64,000 nucleotides of DNA from Winogradskyella sp. PC-19 (GCF_002163855.1 NZ_CP019332.1:1033145-1097144); one strand, 5' to 3'; positions 50,557-59,513 are shown, numbered from the stretch's first letter. The notes: generated from the sequence alone by a model not told the origin. Numbers and translations: made by a program.

Positions 50557-51273
50557 ATGAAAATAATCAAGTATAAAACGATATTACTGATTTTAATTTC
50601 AACTTTCGCATATTCCCAAAAGAACGAGAAAAAAATGAATAAAAACGTCCCAAACAGTGTTGAAATAGTTGACAATCATTTAGACCAATTTTTTGACAAA
50701 AACGCTGACATAAAAGTATTTGACGAAATAGAATCTGAAATAATTCACAGAGATGTTTACTTTATAAAAGCTACTGAAGATAGACCTTATCATATTTTAT
50801 TGAGTTGCGGAATGAGTGCTTTACCAATGAAAGTACCTGAAGATATTGAATCATCTGAATTTGCAGAAGTAATGATATTGTTGCCAAAAGAGTGGAATTT
50901 GGAATATGAATCTTACAGTGATGAGCGGAATTATTGGCCAATTAGAATTATGAAAGAATTAATGATGCTTCCACACCCAAATAAAACTTGGTTAGGATTT
51001 GGACACACTCTCGGACACGAAGATGACGAAGAACTTGCTGATGGAATTGGTTTTAATTCTGTAATGTTGGCTCATTCAATGGAGTTATCTGACGAGTTTA
51101 CTCAAATCGAATTGGAGAATAATAAATCAATTGATATTTATACAATCATTCCGCTTTATAAAGAAGAGTTAGAATTTAAAAAGAAAAATAGTGCAATGGA
51201 CTTACTTGAGAGATTTGACAAATTTGGAATTGAGGAAATTGTAAAAGTTGGAAGAAAAAATGTATGTGAATAA
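50557..51273 (+). CDS. Secreted suppressor-of-fused (SUFU) domain protein
   Basis: A 238-residue protein: a signal peptide (MKIIKYKTILLILISTFAYSQ) followed by a SUFU-like domain from about residue 30 to the end. Landmarks are VEIVDNHLDQFFD, YHILLSCGMSALPMKVPED, EVMILLPKEWNLEY, FGHTLGHEDDEELADGIGFNSVM and YTIIPLYKEELEF. In bacteria SUFU domains are common immunity proteins of polymorphic toxin systems (established for the family), but no toxin is beside this copy, and a signal peptide is unexpected for a cytoplasmic immunity protein. I reject the TTG start at 50488, which lies inside the repeated leader. It sits in cassette-like unit 2 on the strand opposite to its neighbours. Confidence 0.8.
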   Translation: MKIIKYKTILLILISTFAYSQKNEKKMNKNVPNSVEIVDNHLDQFFDKNADIKVFDEIESEIIHRDVYFIKATEDRPYHILLSCGMSALPMKVPEDIESSEFAEVMILLPKEWNLEYESYSDERNYWPIRIMKELMMLPHPNKTWLGFGHTLGHEDDEELADGIGFNSVMLAHSMELSDEFTQIELENNKSIDIYTIIPLYKEELEFKKKNSAMDLLERFDKFGIEEIVKVGRKNVCE

Positions 51274-51284
51274 AATACTACTGG

Positions 51285-51401
51285 CAACAATGTATAACCG
51301 CAATTACGGCGGATTCGACTACGTCCGAATCCACTCGGAATTGCGAGCGTCAGTTATTAATCGAAAAATAGTAACTTAAAAACCGTAACTGACGGTTATA
51401 C
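51285..51401 (+). repeat. Folded 3' element of cassette unit 2
   Basis: Three nested pairings are seen. GTATAACCG (51292-51300) pairs with CGGTTATAC (51393-51401). CGCAATT (51299-51305) pairs with AATTGCG (51339-51345) and encloses GGATTCG (51311-51317) with CGAATCC (51326-51332). CGTCAGTTA (51348-51356) pairs with TAACTGACG (51386-51394). The outer and last stems share two bases, so they compete slightly. The whole can form a multi-branched structure of about 110 bases. It is non-coding and begins 11 bases after the SUFU stop codon. Confidence 0.65.
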
Positions 51402-51427
51402 GAGACCGTTAAACGAAACAAAAAAAA

Positions 51428-51445
51428 CACAGTTCAAAAACTGTG
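51428..51445. terminator. Bidirectional terminator between cassette and E2 gene
   Basis: CACAGTT (51428-51434) and AACTGTG (51439-51445) form a stem with A run on one side and T run on the other. It can stop both the E2 transcript (minus) and the cassette transcript (plus). Confidence 0.8.
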
Positions 51446-51472
51446 CTTTTTCAATATATAAAATTGGTATTA

Positions 51473-52801
51473 TTATATCTCTCTATCCATATCCCAAGAC
51501 TCTAAATAGTCTTTGACCGCTTTTACAAACTGTCCACCAAGTGCACCATTTACAACACGGTGGTCGTAAGAGTGAGATAAGAACATACGGTAACGGATAC
51601 CAATAAAATCGCCTTCTGGTGTTTCGATAACCGCTGGTACTTTACGTATGGCTCCTAAAGCCAAAATACCTACTTGTGGCTGGTTAATAATTGGTGTACC
51701 CATAATACTACCAAATGTACCTACGTTAGTTACGGTATATGTACCACCTTGTATATCGTCTGGGTTTAGTTTTGCTAAACGCGCTCTGTTGGCTAAGTCA
51801 TTAACCTTTTTAGCCATTCCTAAAAGATTCAATTGGTCTGCATCTTTTATTACTGGTACTATTAAGTTTCCATCTGGTAAAGCTGCTGCCATACCTAAGT
51901 TAATGTGTTTCTTTTTGACAATACTATCGCCTTGTACAGAGATATTCATCATTGGGAAGTCACGCAATGCTTTTGCAACAGCTTCCATAAATATTGGTGT
52001 AAAAGTTAAGTTTTCGCCTTCACGCTTTTTAAAGCTGTCTTTATATTTTTTACGCCAGTTCCAAATGTTAGTGACATCGGCTTCTATAAACGATTGTACA
52101 TGTGCAGACGTTTGTACAGAATCGACCATATGCTTGGCTACTAATTTGCCCATACGACTCATTTCTAGGATTTCGTCATCTCCAGAAGCTACTATTGGAG
52201 CTGCTTTCTTTTCCACAGGTTTAGCTGCACCTTGTGTTGCGGCTACTGCTGTTTTTTGAGCTGTGTCTTGACTTGGCGCAGGTGCTGAACTACGTGATTT
52301 TAAATACGACTTAATATCGTTTTTAGTAACACGACCGTCTTTTCCTGTTCCAGAAATTGTATCTAATTCGGTTTGAGAAATACCTTCTTGCTTGGCTATA
52401 TTTTTTACTAATGGTGAGTAAAAACGCTCTCCTGTAGATTCTATTGGCGCTACAGTTTCTTTAGCTGCAGTTACAGATTGAGCAACTTCGGCAACCTCTT
52501 TTACAGCTTCTGCTTTTGGTGCTTCAGCGGCAGGAGCTTTTACCTCTACAGTGTCACCACCTTCAGTTTCAATTACAGCTATAGTTTGTCCAACTTGTAC
52601 AACGGCATCAACATCAAATAATTTTTCGACTAGTATACCATCTACTTCACTTGGTACTTCACTATCTACCTTGTCTGTTGCAATTTCTAAAACAGCTTCA
52701 TCTGCTTCAATAGTTTCACCAACTTCTTTAAGCCATGAGGTTATGGTTGCTTCTGCAACACTTTCTCCCATTTTAGGTAACTTTAGTTCAAACTTTGCCA
52801 T
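51473..52801 (-). CDS. 2-oxo acid dehydrogenase complex E2 (dihydrolipoyl acyltransferase)
   Basis: A 442-residue E2 core enzyme that transfers acyl groups from lipoate to CoA. One lipoyl domain (1-78) with lipoyl Lys44 in IATDKVDSEVPS. A long Ala/Glu/Val-rich linker (about 79-128) follows, then the E3-binding domain (about 132-170, YSPLVKNIAKQEGISQTELD, GRVTKNDIKSYL), a second linker, and the acyltransferase domain with catalytic HSYDHRVVNG near the end. The DKVDSEVPS lipoyl context is closer to branched-chain or succinyl types than to pyruvate E2, but I cannot decide between bkdB and sucB. It stands alone; E1 and E3 are not in the window. Confidence 0.92.
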   Translation of the reverse strand: MAKFELKLPKMGESVAEATITSWLKEVGETIEADEAVLEIATDKVDSEVPSEVDGILVEKLFDVDAVVQVGQTIAVIETEGGDTVEVKAPAAEAPKAEAVKEVAEVAQSVTAAKETVAPIESTGERFYSPLVKNIAKQEGISQTELDTISGTGKDGRVTKNDIKSYLKSRSSAPAPSQDTAQKTAVAATQGAAKPVEKKAAPIVASGDDEILEMSRMGKLVAKHMVDSVQTSAHVQSFIEADVTNIWNWRKKYKDSFKKREGENLTFTPIFMEAVAKALRDFPMMNISVQGDSIVKKKHINLGMAAALPDGNLIVPVIKDADQLNLLGMAKKVNDLANRARLAKLNPDDIQGGTYTVTNVGTFGSIMGTPIINQPQVGILALGAIRKVPAVIETPEGDFIGIRYRMFLSHSYDHRVVNGALGGQFVKAVKDYLESWDMDREI

Positions 52802-52919
52802 ATCTATAATTTGGTAGTCGTTATTTCGTAATCGAATGCAAAATTAATAAAAAAACAGATATTTTACTGTCAATTCACTAAATATTAATCAAAATTTAGC
52901 ATTCGTAATATCGGTTAAA

Positions 52920-53540
52920 CTACTTTGTTTTTCGCACTTCAAAATTAATCAAATTCTCTTTTAGCCAGTTAGAAAATTTAGTATTTGGATTAATAATTAT
53001 ATTCTTTTTTGCGATTTTGATAATTGGTACATCGTCTATATGGTCTGTAATAAAGACATCTACAGACTTAAGATTGTTCTTTTTAAAATAATCCAGAAGG
53101 TTTTCTTTCTTTCGGTCTCTAAGATTTTCAAAGTCTGAAGTAAATCCATTTTCTGGAATATCAGTTGCCAAACAGACATCAAACCCTTCAGTCTTTGCAA
53201 TATGTGTTGCATAACAACTTGGTGCAGCTGTGGCCAATATTTTGATATCAAAAGAAGTATCTGAAATTTCTTTTAATTCGTTTTTATGCTTTGATAATTT
53301 AGAAATGAAATCGGTGTAATCAATATCCAAATTTCTGATTATCAACAAAACTCGATATTTCATTTTGGCGTGAGATATTAGATTAAAGAGACGTTGCATG
53401 ATTACAATTATTAATGGCAAAAACCGAAAAATAGCAACTCTAATAAAAAAGTACTTCACTAAAAAAAATAAAAACTCATGAAACGTATTTCTATCATATA
53501 ACGTTCCGTCCAAATCTACGACCAACACTTTTTTAGTCAT
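52920..53540 (-). CDS. HAD-superfamily phosphatase-like protein with membrane hairpin
   Basis: A 206-residue protein. HAD motif I is KVLVVDLDGTLYDRNTF at the N-terminus. Motif II/III region: IKILATAAPSCYATHIA with a late lysine; motif IV appears as DVFITDHIDDVPIIK. The cap region (residues 22-60, FLFFLVKYFFIRVAIFRFLPLIIVIMQ in two parts) is strongly hydrophobic and may embed in the membrane. The general form recalls phosphoserine-phosphatase-like HADs. It overlaps the preceding phosphoribosyltransferase gene by eight bases, so the products probably act together. Substrate unknown. Confidence 0.82.
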   Translation of the reverse strand: MTKKVLVVDLDGTLYDRNTFHEFLFFLVKYFFIRVAIFRFLPLIIVIMQRLFNLISHAKMKYRVLLIIRNLDIDYTDFISKLSKHKNELKEISDTSFDIKILATAAPSCYATHIAKTEGFDVCLATDIPENGFTSDFENLRDRKKENLLDYFKKNNLKSVDVFITDHIDDVPIIKIAKKNIIINPNTKFSNWLKENLINFEVRKTK

Positions 53541-54105
53541 GGCGTTTGGTTTTGTAGTCTAATGACCATGGAAAACGCACCAGTGTGTTTTTAAACATAT
53601 AATAATCTGGATCAATAATTGAATGAGAACTTGTCCATGAAATAACTGCAGTTTTAATCTCTGAATTCGGAAACTGTTGTTGTAATGATTGTATAACGGA
53701 TTTAATGGTAATACCTGAATCTAATGCATCATCGAGAATTAAAATAGTATTTACGGCTTCAGGCTTTGACTTTATTATAATCTCTAAATCTGATTGAATT
53801 TCTTTTAGTTTTCTATTAAGATTCAAGCGGTGTTCCATGCGTCTTAAACCATCTAAAAGTGTGCTTGGAGTAGCTTTTAAATACTTCTGCAGAAAACTTC
53901 TTTTCTTTATGCTTTTTGTTGAATCTCTTTGCAATTTTACAGTTGTAAATTCAATATTTGGCTTAGCTGTTTTTTTAAACTCTTCTAAGACAAATCCACC
54001 ACCATTTAAAATACCAACCACAACATCTGGTTTGATATCTACCATTGAAAATAGCTTCTCACAATTTTGTTGAAAAGCAATTTTATGTAGTGTTGTGACT
54101 TTCAA
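53533..54105 (-). CDS. Phosphoribosyltransferase-like protein
   Basis: A 190-residue protein with a type I phosphoribosyltransferase fold. The PRPP-binding loop is ILILDDALDSGITIKSVIQ near residue 115-133, and an N-terminal PDVVVGILNGGGFVLEEF stretch matches the pyrophosphate loop region. The base acceptor is not clear. Related PRTase domains paired with HAD phosphatases occur in TerRD-type stress and nucleotide-modification loci, so a nucleotide-derivative pathway is possible but speculative. It overlaps the HAD gene by eight bases and ends 10 bases from recR, giving a recR-PRTase-HAD minus-strand group. Confidence 0.82.
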   Translation of the reverse strand: MKVTTLHKIAFQQNCEKLFSMVDIKPDVVVGILNGGGFVLEEFKKTAKPNIEFTTVKLQRDSTKSIKKRSFLQKYLKATPSTLLDGLRRMEHRLNLNRKLKEIQSDLEIIIKSKPEAVNTILILDDALDSGITIKSVIQSLQQQFPNSEIKTAVISWTSSHSIIDPDYYMFKNTLVRFPWSLDYKTKRHD

Positions 54106-54115
54106 AATTGAAGAT

Positions 54116-54733
54116 TTATAGTTTTAAAGATGCTTCAAACGGAACACGATCTATAATACTACGACCAAGAGTGACCTCATCGGCATACTCTAATTCATTT
54201 CCAGCAGCAATTCCGCGTGCAATAGTCGATGTTTTGATATCGTAATCCTGAAGCTGCTTAAAGATATAGAAGTTTGTGGTGTCACCTTCCATCGTTGGAC
54301 TCATAGCAAAAATAAGCTCCATTACTTCGCCTGTTTTTACCTTACTGACTAAGGCATCGATGTTTAAATCTTGTGGCCCAATACCATCCATTGGCGAAAT
54401 CTTTCCGCCTAAAACATGATACAATCCTTTAAAAGAACCTGTGCTTTCAATAGCCATAACATCACGGATATCCTCGACAACGCAAATCAATTCTTTTTTC
54501 CGCATTGGGTTTGTACATATTTCGCACAACGCTTTGTCGCTAATATTATGACATGATTTACAAAAATTAATTTCTTCACGGACTTTTTGAAGTGCACTTG
54601 CCAGCAAAAAAGATTGCTCTTTGGGCTGTCGTAACAAATGCAGTACCAAACGCAAAGCTGTACGTTTACCAATACCAGGCAATTGTGACATTTCGTTAAC
54701 TGCATTTTCTAAAAGTTTTGAAGAAAATTCCAT
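54116..54733 (-). CDS. recR: Recombination protein RecR
   Basis: A 205-residue ring-forming recombination mediator that loads RecA with RecO (RecFOR pathway). A helix-hairpin-helix is at the N-terminus ([17 protein letters not shown]), the zinc finger cysteines are C58, C61, C70 and C73, and the Toprim domain begins with [14 protein letters not shown] and contains [19 protein letters not shown]. Start [20 protein letters not shown] is standard. It is the first gene of a three-gene minus-strand group and divergent from the symporter gene. Confidence 0.96.
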   Translation of the reverse strand: MEFSSKLLENAVNEMSQLPGIGKRTALRLVLHLLRQPKEQSFLLASALQKVREEINFCKSCHNISDKALCEICTNPMRKKELICVVEDIRDVMAIESTGSFKGLYHVLGGKISPMDGIGPQDLNIDALVSKVKTGEVMELIFAMSPTMEGDTTNFYIFKQLQDYDIKTSTIARGIAAGNELEYADEVTLGRSIIDRVPFEASLKL

Positions 54734-54824
54734 AATGGCGAAGTTACTTATTTTTTAAATTTTGGAATGAATGGTATTGGTATTTCTAAAAAGTTTATTT
54801 TCGAAACAATAAATTTTATGTTTT

Positions 54825-56348
54825 ATGTCTCCGACTTCCATCCTACTCATTATAGCTACATACTTTGGCGTTTTAGTGCTCATATCGTATTTCACAGGTA
54901 AAGAAGATACTAATGCTGCATTTTTTAAAGCGAACAAATCTGCACCTTGGTATTTAGTAGCTTTCGGAATGATTGGCGCATCTTTAAGTGGTGTGACATT
55001 TATTTCGGTTCCGGGATTAATTGGCGGACAAGAATTCGCATACATGCAAGGTGTATTAGGATTTTTTGTAGGCTACTTTGTAATTGCTTTTGTACTACTT
55101 CCGCTCTATTACAAATTGAATATAACGTCCATATACCAATATTTAGAGCAACGCTTTGGTATAGTAAGTTATAAAACTGGTGCATTTTTCTTTTTACTAT
55201 CTAGAGTTACAGGAGCTTCGTTTAGACTATTTTTAGTCGCTTTAGCCATGCAATATATTGTGTTTGAGCAAATGGGTGTGCCGTTTTGGCTTACGGTTGT
55301 GATTTCAATTTTACTAATCTGGATATACACCTTTAAAGGCGGTATAAAAACCATTATCTGGACAGATACACTTCAGACTTTAGCTATGCTAACAGCTGTA
55401 GGTTTGGCTATCTATTTAATAAACGACAAACTGGGCTGGAGTTATACTGAATTTTTAAGCTCTGATACATTTGCTGAAAAAGGACAAATCTTTTTCTTTG
55501 ATGATGTAAATGCCAAAACTTATTTCTGGAAATATTTCTTAGGTGGTATTTTCATCACTATAGCCATGACTGGACTTGACCAAGACATGATGCAAAAGAA
55601 CCTCACTTGTAAAACCGAAAAAGACGCACAAAAAAATATGATAAGTATGTCTATACTTTTGGTTATTGTAAACTTTGCATTTTTATCACTTGGTGCATTA
55701 TTATTTATTTACTCTGAACAATTTGGAGTACAAATACCAAATGTTGATGGACGCGTTCGTACAGATTTATTGTTTCCAGAAATTGCAATGAATCAAAATC
55801 TAGGAAAACCGTTAGCCGTCATTTTTATTATTGGTTTAATCGCAGCTGCATATTCTAGTGCAGATAGTGCATTAACATCACTTACTACTTCTTTTTCTGT
55901 AGACTTTTTAAATATTGAAAAACGCCCTGTTGAACAACAAAAACCTTTACGAAAAAAAGTACATGTAGGTGTTTCTGTGGTTTTAGTTTTAGTAGTAATT
56001 CTATTTAATATGTTGGATGGAAATGTTGTTAGTAATCTATTTAAATTCGCCACATTTACATATGGACCTCTACTAGGTTTATTTGCATTTGGAATTTTAA
56101 CCAAACGTCATATTAAAGATAAATATGCTTGGATTGTAGCTCTACTTTCAATTTCATTAAGTTTTGCTATTACACTTTTACCAGAATCAGTAATCGGTAA
56201 GTATCAATTTCATTGGGAAATATTAATTCTAAATGGTTTTATAACCTTCTTAGGATTGCTTTTGATTTCAACTAAAATAAACATGAAATCTAAAAAAGAA
56301 ATATCGGATTTACTTGAAGATAACGAGGACGCTAAGAAAATAGCCTAA
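54825..56348 (+). CDS. Sodium:solute symporter (SSS family)
   Basis: A 507-residue inner-membrane transporter with about 13 membrane helices. The family signature region is GASLSGVTFISVPGLI near residue 55, YLEQRFGIVSYKTGAFFFLLSR near 105, and GLIAAAYSSADSALTSLTTSF near 340. The Na2-site serine/threonine residues in the last stretch are preserved. The C-terminal tail is short and charged. The solute cannot be assigned (sugars, sialic acid, amino acids and others are typical). Transcribed alone, divergent from recR. Confidence 0.92.
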   Translation: MSPTSILLIIATYFGVLVLISYFTGKEDTNAAFFKANKSAPWYLVAFGMIGASLSGVTFISVPGLIGGQEFAYMQGVLGFFVGYFVIAFVLLPLYYKLNITSIYQYLEQRFGIVSYKTGAFFFLLSRVTGASFRLFLVALAMQYIVFEQMGVPFWLTVVISILLIWIYTFKGGIKTIIWTDTLQTLAMLTAVGLAIYLINDKLGWSYTEFLSSDTFAEKGQIFFFDDVNAKTYFWKYFLGGIFITIAMTGLDQDMMQKNLTCKTEKDAQKNMISMSILLVIVNFAFLSLGALLFIYSEQFGVQIPNVDGRVRTDLLFPEIAMNQNLGKPLAVIFIIGLIAAAYSSADSALTSLTTSFSVDFLNIEKRPVEQQKPLRKKVHVGVSVVLVLVVILFNMLDGNVVSNLFKFATFTYGPLLGLFAFGILTKRHIKDKYAWIVALLSISLSFAITLLPESVIGKYQFHWEILILNGFITFLGLLLISTKINMKSKKEISDLLEDNEDAKKIA

Positions 56349-56352
56349 GTTT

Positions 56353-56715
56353 CTAATACTGATTAGTTCCTAATAAAACTAAAGTGCAAGCCACTTCATA
56401 TTCAATATTATTATCGAGTAATAACTTATAAAATTCAGGGTTTTCAGTCCCAGGATTAAAGATAACCCGTTTTGGATTTAGGCTAATAATGTAATCGTAA
56501 TATTGCTCTTGACGTTTTGGATTTAAGTATAACGTTACCGTATCAATATTTTTATAATTCAACAATTCTGTATCGATATTAACGCCAGCAACTTCACCTT
56601 CACGTAAACCAAAAGCTTTGACAAGATGATTGTATTTCACCAAGCGATTAATAGCAATATTTGAATAACGTTCTGATTTTAAAGATGCTCCGAGGACTAA
56701 AGTTTTCTTACTCAT
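56353..56715 (-). CDS. CoA-binding domain protein (YccU-like)
   Basis: A 120-residue Rossmann-fold protein. The start KKTLVLGASLKSERYSNIAI and the closing PGTENPEFYKLLLDNNIEYEVACTLVLL are the usual CoA-binding-domain (YccU/YneT-type) features, with GxNIDTELLNYKNIDTVTLYL in the middle. Members bind CoA or act as persulfide-related regulators in other groups; the function here is unproven. It lies in the gap between the symporter and receptor genes, on the opposite strand. Confidence 0.88.
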   Translation of the reverse strand: MSKKTLVLGASLKSERYSNIAINRLVKYNHLVKAFGLREGEVAGVNIDTELLNYKNIDTVTLYLNPKRQEQYYDYIISLNPKRVIFNPGTENPEFYKLLLDNNIEYEVACTLVLLGTNQY

Positions 56716-56814
56716 AAAAATTTGTGTTAAGATATGTTAAAACAGGTAACAAGACATAAAAGTAGTCGTCTTAACAATAACAAACTATCAATCAATCAAA
56801 AAACAATCAAATCA

Positions 56815-59283
56815 ATGAAAAACTATTTCATGTGGGTTGCCCTATTATTTTCTTTTGTGGCAATCGCTCAACCAAATTCAAATTCAGAAATTAAAGATGG
56901 CTCGATATCTGGTCGCGTCATGGATGCCACTTTAAAACAGCCGCTTCCGTATGTAAACATTATTATCAAAGACAAAGATGGTAAAGTAATTACTGGTGGA
57001 ATTACAGATGACTCAGGTAATTTTTCTATTGGAAAAATCCCTGAAGACACAGTATTAGTAGACATTACTTATATAGGTTACAAAACAGTAACAAGAACTG
57101 TAGTGCTCGAAAAAGGAAATTACAAAATCAATCTCGGTGATATTAATCTAAGTGAAGATGCAGAAAGTCTTGACGAGGTAACTGTTGTCGCTGAAGTATC
57201 CACGATTCAACAAAAAATTGACAGAAAGGTTGTAAATGTTGGAAAAGATTTAACAACAGCTGGACCAACAGCTTCGGATATAATGAATAATATTCCGTCT
57301 GTAAATGTAGATCAACAAACTGGTGCTGTTGCCTTACGTGGTAACTCTAATGTACAGGTTATGGTTGATGGAAAACTATCTAATATACCTGCAGCACAGT
57401 TATTAAAACAAATTCCTTCGACGTCAATTAAACAAATAGAGTTAATTACTAACCCTTCAGCAAAATACAATCCTGAAGGCATGAGTGGAATTATTAACAT
57501 TATACTTTATAAAAATGTAAATATTGGTTTTAATGGTAATCTTAATGTCGGACTTAGCTATCAAATTGAGCCAAAATTTAATAGCTCTATTGATGCAAAT
57601 TACCGAAATGGGAAGTTCAATTTTTATGGAAGCTATGGCAATAGCTTCTCTGACAATGTTAATGAAGGTCGCTTAGCTCAGACACAAACTGGTCTAACCC
57701 AGACTTTGGATATACTAAATGAGAACGATACACATCTTTACAAATTTGGAATAGACGTTTATTTAAATGAAAAAAATACGTTATCCATTTTTACCAATCA
57801 AAATGTATTTGATGGCTCTGCGATTGTCGGTACAGAATTGACAAATACTATGAATAATAGCACGCAACTGCAAAGTATTTTAGGAGAAAGTGATAATACA
57901 AGTCAACAATATAATTTTAATTACAAATATGATATTGATGAAGGTCATAATATAGAATTAGAAGTTGATCATAATATTTTTGACAGTAATAGCGATACAA
58001 ATAACTTATTTTCTGGAAATAATATTAGACCAAATTTCGCGGAATTTACAGGAACTAATAGAACAAGAACTACTATAAATCTTGATTATGTGTATCCAAT
58101 TTCTGAATCTGCAAAACTTGAAACTGGTTTGCAAGCACGATTATTCGAAAACAATCTTAATTACAACTCTGATGCTCGTGTATTAAATTCAATGGGGATG
58201 TTTATACCAACACAAACTGCATTTGACTACACTAGAGACATATACTCTGCTTATGCTAGCTACGGTAAACAACTTGAAAAATGGTCATATCAAATAGGTC
58301 TTAGAGCAGAAAGTGTAGAAGTAGACGCCTTTGCGGTTGATACAGATTTAACAGACAATTCGACAATAGACTTTCCCTTTGAGAACGATTATTTTCAGCT
58401 ATATCCATCAATGTTTGTTAATTATAAAGCATCAGACAAGAATGCATATCAGTTTAGTCTAAGTCGCCGCGTTGATAGACCTGGAGTCGGTGATGTAAAT
58501 CCTGTGCCAGAATTTAATACAGCTATAATATCGGAATTTGGAAATCCTGAGTTGGTTCCTCAATTTACAAACTCAGCAGAGTTTAATTACACACGCCAAC
58601 TTAAAAAAGGAAGTCTGACAGCAGGCGTATTCTACAGACTTATTGAGGACGAAATTAATCAAGTTGTTATTGTCGACAGATCTGATTTAAACTCTGGTCG
58701 TGTAATATTAACAAGAGGAAATTTTGATACAACAAGCGCATATGGTTTTGAAATATCTAGTAGTTATAAACCAACAAAATGGTGGAGCATAAATGCAAGT
58801 TTTGACTTATACAATCAAAAACAAAAAGGTATTGCTGAGTCTATCGACCCAACTTTATCAAACCCAACTGAAAATGACATTATAACATCTGTAACTGAAG
58901 TTGATAATTTAATCATGAATTTTAGAATGTTTAATAATTTTAAAGTATCTAAAAAGTTATCCTTTTCTGCCTTTGCGTTTTTTCGCAACAAAGAAACTGG
59001 TCTAAATTTTGAAGTTGACCCTATTTACTTTCTTAATCTAGGCATGCGTTACAGCTTCTTGCAAGACCAACGTGCAACATTTAGCTTAAACTTTAATAAT
59101 GTTTTAGACACTCAAGAAGTTAGTGTTTTTAGCGCACGTCCTATCCAACAACAAGTAAATTTTGAAGGTGAGTTTAAGCAAATATTTGCCGGATTATCAT
59201 ATCGATTTGGAGGTGGTAAATACAGAGCTAAATCTAGAAAAAACAGAGATAATGACGAGAAAAACGATGGTGGTTTCTTTTAG
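56815..59283 (+). CDS. TonB-type outer-membrane receptor with CarboxypepD_reg-like domain
   Basis: An 822-residue outer-membrane protein. Signal peptide MKNYFMWVALLFSFVAIAQ; CarboxypepD_reg-like domain at about residues 28-112 (SGRVMDATLKQPLPYVNIII, TDDSGNFSIGKIP, VDITYIGYKTVTRTV); plug region at about 115-230 (TAGPTASDIMNNIPSVNVDQ, IELITNPSAKYNPEGMSGI); then a large OMP_b-brl_3-type barrel to the C-terminus. After the last barrel strand (FAGLSYRFGGG) there is a basic and acidic tail (KYRAKSRKNRDNDEKNDGGFF). The import substrate is unknown. The ATG at 56815 is used; the frame extends 27 codons upstream without a signal peptide. No SusD partner follows. Confidence 0.88.
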   Translation: MKNYFMWVALLFSFVAIAQPNSNSEIKDGSISGRVMDATLKQPLPYVNIIIKDKDGKVITGGITDDSGNFSIGKIPEDTVLVDITYIGYKTVTRTVVLEKGNYKINLGDINLSEDAESLDEVTVVAEVSTIQQKIDRKVVNVGKDLTTAGPTASDIMNNIPSVNVDQQTGAVALRGNSNVQVMVDGKLSNIPAAQLLKQIPSTSIKQIELITNPSAKYNPEGMSGIINIILYKNVNIGFNGNLNVGLSYQIEPKFNSSIDANYRNGKFNFYGSYGNSFSDNVNEGRLAQTQTGLTQTLDILNENDTHLYKFGIDVYLNEKNTLSIFTNQNVFDGSAIVGTELTNTMNNSTQLQSILGESDNTSQQYNFNYKYDIDEGHNIELEVDHNIFDSNSDTNNLFSGNNIRPNFAEFTGTNRTRTTINLDYVYPISESAKLETGLQARLFENNLNYNSDARVLNSMGMFIPTQTAFDYTRDIYSAYASYGKQLEKWSYQIGLRAESVEVDAFAVDTDLTDNSTIDFPFENDYFQLYPSMFVNYKASDKNAYQFSLSRRVDRPGVGDVNPVPEFNTAIISEFGNPELVPQFTNSAEFNYTRQLKKGSLTAGVFYRLIEDEINQVVIVDRSDLNSGRVILTRGNFDTTSAYGFEISSSYKPTKWWSINASFDLYNQKQKGIAESIDPTLSNPTENDIITSVTEVDNLIMNFRMFNNFKVSKKLSFSAFAFFRNKETGLNFEVDPIYFLNLGMRYSFLQDQRATFSLNFNNVLDTQEVSVFSARPIQQQVNFEGEFKQIFAGLSYRFGGGKYRAKSRKNRDNDEKNDGGFF

Positions 59284-59352
59284 AGAGTACTATATTTTTA
59301 ATAACCTTTCTTAATAGTTGATGGTTAGTGTTAGTGTTAGGTTATTAAACAG

Positions 59353-59380
59353 AAACCCGAAGCAAATTTGTTTCGGGTTT
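59353..59380 (+). terminator. Receptor-gene terminator
   Basis: AAACCCGAAGCAAA (59353-59366) pairs with TTTGTTTCGGGTTT (59367-59380) with one mismatch, followed by TTATTT; it lies 70 bases after the receptor stop codon. Confidence 0.85.
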
Positions 59381-59513
59381 TTATTTGGCATACGGTTTGA
59401 TAAATAGATTATGTAATGATAATTAATACTTATCGACTTATCCTATAACTAGTTAAGGTTAGCAATTATTTGAGTTAGTCTTCAAAATAAAAAAACTAAA
59501 ATTAGATATAGTA

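Larger units (their letters stand above)
50472..51417 (+). mobile_element. Cassette-like unit 2 (shared leader, SUFU gene, folded tail)
   Basis: Seen: left block TAACTTCGTTTAACG (50472-50486), hairpin leader (50489-50518), a SUFU-domain gene (50557-51273), and a folded tail (51285-51401) ending in CGTTAAACGAA (51407-51417). TTCGTTTAACG (50476-50486) and CGTTAAACGAA (51407-51417) are perfect 11-base inverted repeats. The left block and leader match the unit at 722-1366. The ends GTTTAAC and GTTAAAC satisfy the consensus of integron core sites (RYYYAAC, GTTRRRY), but their positions do not fit a normal attC site. The unit is on the plus strand between two minus-strand genes. A mobile cassette is inferred. 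Confidence 0.55.

Noticed and set aside
51285-51420. Standard integron attC site
   Set aside because: The terminal GTTAAAC fits the core consensus, but the other core site is at the far side of the gene, no RYYYAAC stands at the tail start, and no integrase is present.
51648-52259. 203-residue plus-strand frame
   Set aside because: Antisense shadow of the E2 gene; no recognisable domain.
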